64,000 nucleotides of DNA from Montifringilla adamsi (Eukaryota; Chordata; Aves; Passeriformes; Passeridae). Positions within the stretch are counted from its first letter, which is position 1, and each line of letters begins with the position of its first letter. The position numbers and the translations under genes were made by a program. The notes under the pieces were generated by a model. The model was not told the DNA's origin. It saw only the letters and a list, made by a program, of their open reading frames with translations, and searched no databases. The stretch lies in the NCBI GenBank assembly GCA_017590115.1, contig JAGGNK010007448.1, positions 412,815 through 476,814 on the forward strand. Reading direction: 5' to 3'. Below, one piece after another: positions 56,461 through 64,000 of the stretch.

Positions 56461-57101
56461 GCCAGTGATTCCATATGAATCGCCTTCCCCAAAGACAGAC
56501 ATAAAAGTGTGTCCAACTCTGGCACTTTGAGCTCTTGCAGCAGAGCCAGGGCACCACCACATCTTGGCCCATCCCAAACACTTCAACCAGACACAGAGTC
56601 CTGGTGCCAGCAGGTCACACATGGCTGGTGGCAGATCCCTGGGCCTGGGCACACCACAGCTCTGGTGTCCCTTAGGAGAGCTCAGATGATGCTCACTGTA
56701 AACCATGCACTTCATCTCAGGGATGGTGACTAATTCCATCATTCAAAGAGCTGACGATGATGAAAGCAAGTGGAGCAATCAGGAAGGAAATTAAAAATAG
56801 CCCTGATGTGGCACTGTGTCAAGTGCTCATGTTTAGATTTTAATTTTTTTTTTTTATTCCAAGTTTCTTTGATAAAATATTTTCCCATGGTGACTGCCCT
56901 TGGAACGTCCCTCCATCGTGGCATTCCTGACAGATGAGCCAGGCTGTTGCAGATCCTATGCCAGAGCTGTATTGCCTCTGTTCCATGATTCTCATTCCCA
57001 CATCCACACCTTTGGGACCTGGAAGTTGTTAATCGTCGCACTCCAATCAGGAATGCACCTCTGAGAGCAGAAGCATCGTATTGGACACAGAATGGGAAGG
57101 A

Positions 57102-57600
57102 AATCATAGAATCAGCGACTCGGTGGGGCTGGAAAATACCTCTAAGATCATCAAACCAAATCGTCAACCCAGCACCATCACCGTGTTCACCACCAAACTG
57201 TGTCCTCAAGTGCCACATCCACACAGTTTTGGAACACTTCCAGGGATGGTGACTCTGCCACTGCCCTGGGCAGGCTGTTCCAATGCTTTAGTACCTTTTC
57301 CATGAAGAAAATTTGTCTAATATCCAATCTAAACCTCTCCTGGCACAACTTGAGGTAATTTCCCCTTGTCCTGTCCCTGTTCCCTGGGAGCAGAGCCTGA
57401 GCTCCCCGGCTGTCCCCTCCTGTCAGGAGCCGTGCAGAGCCACAAGGGCCCCCCTGAGCCTCCTTTTCTCCAGGCTGAGCCCCTTCCCAGCTCCTTCAGC
57501 CTCTCCTGGGGCTCCAGCCTTCCCCAACTCTGTTCCCTTCCCTGGACACGCTCCAGCCCCTCCATGTCCTGGCAGTGACAGGCCCACAGTGGAGCCTCTG
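57102..57600 (-). mobile_element. CR1 LINE, longest copy in the window
   Basis: It begins with the AATCATAGAATCAGCGACTC tail. It contains CAGGCTGTTCCAATGCTTTA, TAATATCCAATCTAAACCTC, CCCTTGTCCTGTCCCTG and CTCCAGGCTGAGCCCCTTCC and reaches the GGACACGCTCCAGCCCCTCC block. No reverse-transcriptase frame survives at this length. Confidence 0.93.
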
Positions 57601-58811
57601 ACATCCAGCACCAGCCTCGCAGCCCAGCTCTGCGTGGCTCCTGGGGCTGCAGGTAACACTCTCAGGAGGGAGGTTTTCTGGATGTGAGACTCAATGATCT
57701 TGGTAAAAGTAGCTGTTTCTGTCCCACTCTTTCCAAGTTCTGCATTCATTGGAAACACCTGAAGGAAAATAATAATCTGATTTGATCTTTGAAAAAAAAT
57801 GCTTTTTCTTGTTTTAAAATTGCAAATCTAAATTACAGTTTTTAATTGCCTTTCTCACCGTGAGCAATTATTTGCCTTTGGGGTTTCCTTCTATTTTTTT
57901 CTTTTTTCCCTTTCATTCTTTTCCCTTACTGCAGGAACGAGTTCCAGGCAGAAGCTGCCAAGGTCTCACCATGCAAAATTACTGAGTTCAAAAATAGGAA
58001 ACACACCTCTGTCCCCAGGCTCCCACCACCCACTTACCACCTATGCAGGACACAGGTGCTCACAGCCTCTGGACTGAGAGGGAGGCATTAAAATCCTGTT
58101 TGTTAAAATTGTTAAATCCAAGGATGGAGGCACTCCCGAAAGCATCATTTACAAGGAAAAATGATGTCAGGCTGTTTTGAGTGCTTCTGTGGAGGCACAG
58201 AGATGACTGGTGTCAGTGATACACTGAATGAGTGTGATGCCAGCCTGTGCCATGACTCTGCAGGGAGAAGATGCTCAGCTGCAAGCAGGGCTGAAGATGA
58301 AGCAGCCACACGCACCAAAAACATTTCCTCTGACATGGTAGGCAAGGAAGTGGTGACCACCCAGAGTGGAAAGAAGGTTTTATGATGCAGTTACTGGATG
58401 AGTATACATCTGCCTTCACAAAGGAGCAGGGAAAGCCCAGACTCATGGAATATCTTCAGAAGGTTCCTGCAGAAGGTAGAGCCCCACTGCCATGGAGGAC
58501 AGCCCGAGGTGCTCATTCAGAGGCCAAGATCAGCCACCTCCAAGTAAACATTTATACCTGGGCCACCTGCCCAAATGTTCCTGCTGATGGAAGCAGGCTG
58601 GTGGTTTGGATTGAAGTGGTCTTTTCCTGCCTGTGAGCCCATCACATCTTGCTCTGAGTGGGGAAGGAAGGGTAACTCCTCACTCATCATTCCTACAGGC
58701 AGTGGAGAGAAATGTTTTGAGCTCCTGTTCTGTCTTGGACATTGGATTTAGAGGTCCAGGAGGGACCTTGTCTCCCTGTTGGGTGGCAGAGGGGCCTGAA
58801 CAATTCACTCT
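57601..58811. other. No gene recognised
   Basis: 57700-57930 is AT-rich with T-runs. No exon, RNA gene or further repeat was supported. Confidence 0.4.
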
Positions 58812-59080
58812 CATAGAAAATCATAGAATTGTTTGGAATGGAAGGGGCCTTAAAGTCCACCTTGTTCCACGCCTGCCACGGGCAGGGACACCTTCCACTA
58901 GACCAGGTTGCTCCAAGCCCCAGTGTCCAACCTGGCCTTGGGCACTGCCAGACAGGGAAGAGTTTCCTCCAAATACCTGAGATAAACCTCTCCTCTTTTA
59001 GCTTAAAACCATTCCCCCTTGTCCTATCACTGTCTCCCTTTGCAAAAAGTCACTCTCCATCTTTTCCAGCTTGGAGGCAT
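58812..59080 (-). mobile_element. CR1 LINE 3' fragment
   Basis: CATAGAAAATCATAGAATTG, GGAATGGAAGGGGCCTTAAA, GGGCAGGGACACCTTCCACT and CCCTTGTCCTATCACTGTC are in the normal CR1 order, leftward. Confidence 0.93.
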
Positions 59081-59575
59081 CTCCAGTGGGGATGGCTGAA
59101 GCTCAGCCACAGGACTCCAGCCTGCCTCTCTTGGCCACGTTGCTGCTCCTCACTCCATATCACCCATGTTCCACCCACCAGCATTGTGTCCTGTCTGGCT
59201 TCACCAAAGGTAAAGAGGGTCCAGCTTGACCATCCGAAAGGTACCTGGGGAGAGGTACCCCCGGGGGCCCTGGAGAAAGAGTCTCCCTTTAAGGAGAAAG
59301 GCAATACCCTCTGTGCAGGGATCTGTGCTTGTTTTGTCATGGGACACATTACCCTGAACCCAAAAGAGGAAGGAAAAAGGGGGGTGGGGGGAGCTTTTGC
59401 CTTTCTGGTGGGAACAGTGTTTGAACTAACTTTGTTTCCCTTGGGGAAAGGCACCAAAATAACAGAGGAAGGGGGGTGTAGTGGGGGGATAGAGCTAAAA
59501 AGGCTCTCTAATCTGCCTGGGAAAATACACGCTCCCAACAGTGCTTTGAGCCCAGCGGCGGCAGCACGGCTGCCC

Positions 59576-59972
59576 AGGCCTGAGGGGACACAGCTCCAGG
59601 GGACACGACTGACTCCTGGGGACACGGCTCCTGGAGACACACACAGCTCCAGGGGACACGACTGACTCCTGGGGACACGGCTCCTGGAGACACACACAGC
59701 TCCAGGGGACACGACTGACTCCTGGGGACACGGCTCCTGGGGACACCATTGACTTCTGGGGACATGGCTCCCTTGGACACACACAGCTCCAGGAGACACG
59801 ACTGACTCCTGGGGACACGACTGACTCCTGGGGACATGGCTCCCGGGGACACACACAGCTCCAGGGGACACCACTGGGAATCCATGGCTCCTGGGGGACA
59901 CACAAGGCTCCCAGGGACACAATTCCTGGGGACATGGTTCAAGGGGACATGGCTCCTGGGGACACAGCTCCT
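59576..59972. repeat. Minisatellite with 53-bp higher-order unit
   Basis: The basic motif GGGGACACGRCTCCT recurs throughout. Three near-identical 53-bp higher-order units start with CAGCTCCAGGGGACACGACT at 59591, 59644 and 59697, then decay into single motifs up to about 59972. It supports long chance frames on both strands. Confidence 0.95.
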
Positions 59973-60340
59973 GCAGGATTGTTCTATTCCCCTCTGCATT
60001 TTATTACCCTCAGAGCTGTGCTGGACAGGAGAGGAGCTTCTATGGGCACCCCGACTGCCTATGTGCTGGATGAAATCCATTTCCCTTTTCAGCTTTAATA
60101 CCTACAGCAAATCAGTTTATTAAATATCTTCCCAAGTCCTTGGTGCAATGACTAACATCAACAGCAATGCAAACAAGCCCAAGCCCATGTGGATTCACGA
60201 CATGATGCTCTCTCTGGCCTGGGGAGTCCTGCTTCAACAATTCAGGCTGGAAGACACACACAAACCTACCAGCTCATATCTGGTATCTGTCCTCTTCTGA
60301 GCCGAAATAACATTTTAAAAATGGTCCTAGCTAAGAAGCC

Positions 60341-60363
60341 CTCTCCTTTTTTTTTTTTTTTTT
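60341..60363. repeat. Poly-T run (about 22 bases)
   Basis: A homopolymer T run followed by CCTGAGAG. No adjacent retrocopy recognised. Confidence 0.85.
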
Positions 60364-63300
60364 CCTGAGAGAAATGAGAGCTGGAAGGGTTTTAGTAACT
60401 GCAGATGTTTCTCCAGCAGCTTCTCTTCCACGAGTGAATGATTTGCATCATTAATGAGTGGGGAACACAGGGCACATGGCACCACATCTGCTGAGGTGTA
60501 TGTGTAAGTTCCATCCCATATCCAACAAGACCCATTGTTACACAGGACAGTGGCCACAGCACTGGACTGCAGGGCTGATCCTGGACAGTCTCAAGAGCCT
60601 AGTTTGTCTCCCAGCATTATCTTCTGGAGTCTTACAAATTGACTTATAATGAACCAAATAAATTTTTTTTCTGGGTATTAATTTAGGATTCAGTATTCTG
60701 CCACAAGGCTTTGGACAAATGGCCTATTAGATTTTTGCTTTCTGCCTTTGATGAAGTCTTTAAGTGGCTGTTTCCAGTTTGTTTCCTTAAAAAGCACATA
60801 AAATCTCTGCCCTGTTTCTTTATTTCACAAGTGTTTTCACCAGCTCTTGGCTTCTGAGCAGCAAACAAAGCTGTGTGCCAGCACCCAAAGGGGGAAACCT
60901 CTTCTGCTTTTAGGAGGTGCTGGGGGGCAGGAGAGACAGAGGTCTTGGAGATGGGAAGGATCCAGGAATCCCTTGGAGTGATTTGGGCTCTCACAGCCTG
61001 TGGCAGGAGGCTCCCCCTAATCCCAGGGGGTCTTTCTCCCCATGCTGTGAGAACTTGCCCACCTCCTTGCTCCTCTTCTTTCCAGGAGCTTTCCTACTCC
61101 CTGGCATTTCATTCTCTTGTGAAGCCTTGTCCCTCACAGCTGGGGAGGTGACAGTGCTGGCAGTGACAAGTGACACAGGAGAAGGCAAGGCCAGTGTCTG
61201 GGCACTGCCATGTCACATTTGTGGTGTTCCCTGCCCTGCTGGATTCCACCCTCCTGCACTTCTGTTCTGGCTGTCCTGGCTGTCTGTGCACTCTGCCCTG
61301 GGGAAGGAGGACCCCCAGGCAGCTGCTTTTGTTCCTGAGGATGGACACTTCCCTCTCACATCAAAACAGAGAGACTGGTGTTGGACGGGGAACAGATAAG
61401 GAATGGCTGGGGCACATCCCTGTCTGTTCCTTGCTGTGCCAGCCCAACACCAGCTAAGGCGCTCTGTTAAAAATTCAGGGTGATTTGGGGGCATACAGGG
61501 GCTGGGGACCACATCTTCACCCCAAACTGTCCTTGTGTTGCCCTGTGGAGCTGGAGAATGCTGGAGCTGTGCCCCATTTCTTTCCTGGGGACATGGATCT
61601 GGCCAGGTCACTGAGTTGGATTCCCCATCAGTGGAAGAAGAGGGAACGACAGGGGATCTCCCTCCTGTGTTGTGCTTGGGAAGCAGCAGGGGCTGCTTGG
61701 CCATGGTGCTCTGTCACAGCTGTGCTGGCACATCCCTGGCTCTGGAATGTCCCCAGTGCTGGCGTGTTTCTGCCTCTGGCTGTCACCACTGCCCTGAGGT
61801 CCCCCCAGCACACAGTGCTGTGCTCTGATAAAGAGTTAAGGCGCTCTTGGAGGCAGTTCTGTGAGAACATTTCTCAGAGGGCAGTGCACTTTTATTCAAA
61901 ATAATTTTCCATTCCATTTATATCTATATCATAGGAGGTGGCTGCGGGGTCTGAATTTTCCATCACCCCAGACCTCATTTCCCTGCCTGGGCCTGACCCC
62001 TGCTCAGCTTCCCCAAGAATAACAAGGAGAAGTTCAATGGGAGCAAAAGGGCTGCGGGGCTGAGATCCCAGTGCTGCAGGCACCCAGTTAGGCTCCCTTT
62101 GTTAATAGAAGACATTATATATACAGAACATATACATTTATATGCATATTTTATACACCTATTATATAGGACAAAATATACATGTTTATATGTATATGGG
62201 AAAACCTTGGAAAGGAATGTACCTGGAAAGGGATTTCCAAGCAAAGAGGGCAGGATTGGAGCTCCGAGCATGTGCAAAAAACCTGGCTGGCTTTGCTGCC
62301 TCATCACTCTCAGCTGATAGAGTTTTTATTACGAATAGCTGTGTCCAGTGCACACCTTTGAAAGCACTGGAGATGATTTCCAGTTCCCTGCAGGCTTGCA
62401 ATGTTAGGAAGTGTCAGTTACCTGTTTCTCCCATTTCCCTCCCACACAGCTTCCTCCTGCCTCCTCCCAAAGAGCTCCAGGCACTGGAAGGAGTCAAGCC
62501 CATGTGAACAGCACCAGGTCCCAGGGAGCAGCATGGGACACAAGGGTCCTTCCCTCAACAGCTATTCAGTCAGGCACGTGCCACCCATGGGATATATTAC
62601 AACTCCACTTTCCCAGCAGGAGTTACAGAGTTCGCATCACTGAACTTGGACCCATCACATTCATCTTTTTGGTTGCACACCCTGTGAACAGCCATGTCCC
62701 ACCTCCCTGGCTCCGTCAGGATACTCCTCCCTTTGCTGCCAGGAAGGAATTGCTCCAGCACTCTGCAAGAAACAGGGATTTCTTGTTTAATCAATGAATT
62801 ATTTGACATAATTTTTAGCTTTTGCACCTGCCTAGTTCTCTGTTCAGCACACATGTTCTGCAATGTCAGGGTTATGGATCCTCTCAGGTACCAAAGCTGA
62901 CAGTCAGATACAGAAACCCCCGCCACAGATGGTGCCCGAGGCTGCTTCGGATGTGCTGAAAGAAAGACTGAGAGAAAAAGAAACCAAAAGGAATGAGTAT
63001 GGAAAACTAATGGGCAAAAGCAGGGGGGAAGGGAAAAAGCCAACAGATGCCTGGATGTGATGCTCTACGCCCCGCTGTGACAGGAGCTCTCCTCTCCATG
63101 GGCCCAGGAGCTCCTGACAGCCCAGTATGGGTCATTCCTCTGCTTAAATCAGAAATAAAATACTGAGAAATGCATCTGCCATCCCCACAATTCCATCACG
63201 GAAACACCTGCTGGACTGTGGCTGGAAGGGACAAACCTGACAGAGGATGTGTCTGTCCTGTGGTCAGCAGTGTGACCGTGGGAAAGGACACTGCCTGAGC

Positions 63301-63777
63301 TGACACCTGACGAGCTGAGCTACAAACTCCTGAATTTTGAGTGGAGCCTGCTGCCGGGATGCCAGCATCCTCACAGCTCTGCACATCTCCACATCCCCAC
63401 AAACCTCAGAGGGCTGGGCAGCTTTGCTATGGAAAGAGGAGCTGACGAGCTGGGATGGCTGGATCCAAACCAGAGACCCAGTGACTCCCAAATGAGCTTT
63501 CTGGGGAGCTGGGCGAGTGATAATGAGTGCTGACAACATTTCAGTGTCAGCTCACATGCAGATTCTCACTTACAGCCTCAAAGGACCCCCAACGCAGAAT
63601 TTAAGCTGAACCAGAAATTGCCAAACTTGCAAATTCCTCCCCAGGCTGCCAAAGACATTTAAACTGATACTTGCAGAGCTGTCTCAGTCTTCCTCACTCA
63701 GTAACAAGTTTTTTCCATGACAGAGGTTCTCTGAGCATGCTGGTCACTGCCAACAGACACAGCCCCACAACTCAGCG
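60364..63777. other. No gene recognised
   Basis: Unique sequence apart from the TA-rich tract at 62112-62199. No supported exon. Confidence 0.4.
62112..62199. repeat. TATA/CATATA-rich low-complexity tract
   Basis: Interrupted TATATACA, TATATGCATA and TATGTATATG runs over about 90 bp. Confidence 0.8.
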
Positions 63778-63870
63778 CATCACAGACTGATTTGGGTTGG
63801 GAGGGACCTCTCCTTCCACTGCCTGCCATGGGTAGGGACTCCTCCCACCAGATATGGGGCAACTCATGTC
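63778..63870 (-). mobile_element. CR1 LINE 3' fragment
   Basis: ATCACAGACTGATTTGGGTT, GGGAGGGACC and TGCCATGGGTAGGGACTCC match the CR1 3' end, leftward, with a short deletion. Confidence 0.85.
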
Positions 63871-64000
63871 ACTCCACTGCTGCACAGATGCCATTACCAA
63901 TCATCCTGTACTTCCTGAACAAGACTTTGGGGATGGCTGTGGGTGCATCCTTGCAGCTGGCTGCTTCTTGTGCCCCCTGATTCTGAGAGTTCTGACCTGG

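Noticed and set aside
59050..59922. 290-codon minus-strand frame
   Set aside because: It runs through the minisatellite and into the edge of a CR1, so it is not a gene.
35405..64000. NOXA1, the expected neighbour of EXD3
   Set aside because: No TPR, PB1 or SH3-like exon was recognised on the plus strand, so it is not annotated.
1..64000. tRNA, snRNA, microRNA genes, CRISPR arrays or bacterial-type operons
   Set aside because: None could be supported. No tRNA box A/B pairs or obvious miRNA hairpins were noticed, and the DNA is clearly vertebrate.

Overview
The window looks like GC-rich nuclear DNA from a bird. At least twelve fragments share the avian CR1 retrotransposon 3' end (a GGTTTGGGTTGGAAGGGACC-like core next to ATTCTATG/ATTCTGTG-type tails). 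There is one endogenous-retrovirus LTR, several minisatellites and CpG-rich islets, and almost no coding DNA. Most open frames are chance frames in GC-rich or repetitive sequence.

The only gene I can name is EXD3 (exonuclease 3'-5' domain-containing 3, the mut-7 homolog), on the minus strand. Its last two coding exons are clear. The exon at 17312-17219 carries the VCNCNKYLKVSRDSMKQL part of the Mut7-C domain. The terminal exon at 8797-8481 carries the FYCCTCCGKVFWEGSHFG zinc-ribbon/catalytic end. Both have good splice signals and compatible phases (0-1, then 1-stop). The stop codon lies inside a 5-bp microsatellite. Exons for the exonuclease domain and the N-terminus were not recognised to the right, so much of the remaining 46 kb is probably a very large EXD3 intron plus flank, or the 5' end lies beyond the window.

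Layout: 1-450 is a CpG-island promoter that appears to fire leftward, off the window. It carries an exact zero-spacer SOX-OCT composite element directly upstream of a TATA-like sequence. In mammals the gene on this side of EXD3 is NRARP, so an NRARP promoter is the best guess, but the coding part is not present. 0.45-7.3 kb is intergenic, with a hexamer minisatellite, a GC-rich block, a pair of AP-1 sites, one CR1 and an AT-rich candidate conserved element. 7.3-8.8 kb is the EXD3 3' end. 8.8-17.2 kb is the last EXD3 intron, with a four-site GATA cluster and one phase-compatible open cassette. 17.3-36 kb is nearly repeat-free and carries several CpG-rich islets, one of which (35.15-35.48 kb) looks like a real promoter with YY1-like sites. 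36-64 kb is rich in CR1 fragments and also holds a 16-bp VNTR, a 53-bp higher-order minisatellite, AT microsatellites, a tandem duplication and a truncated ERV ending in a 412-bp LTR.

I saw no previously undescribed gene system. The observations most worth following are the SOX-OCT-TATA promoter at the left edge, a paired consensus RBPJ site islet at 38.4-38.7 kb, and the contrast between the repeat-poor left half and the CR1-rich right half.
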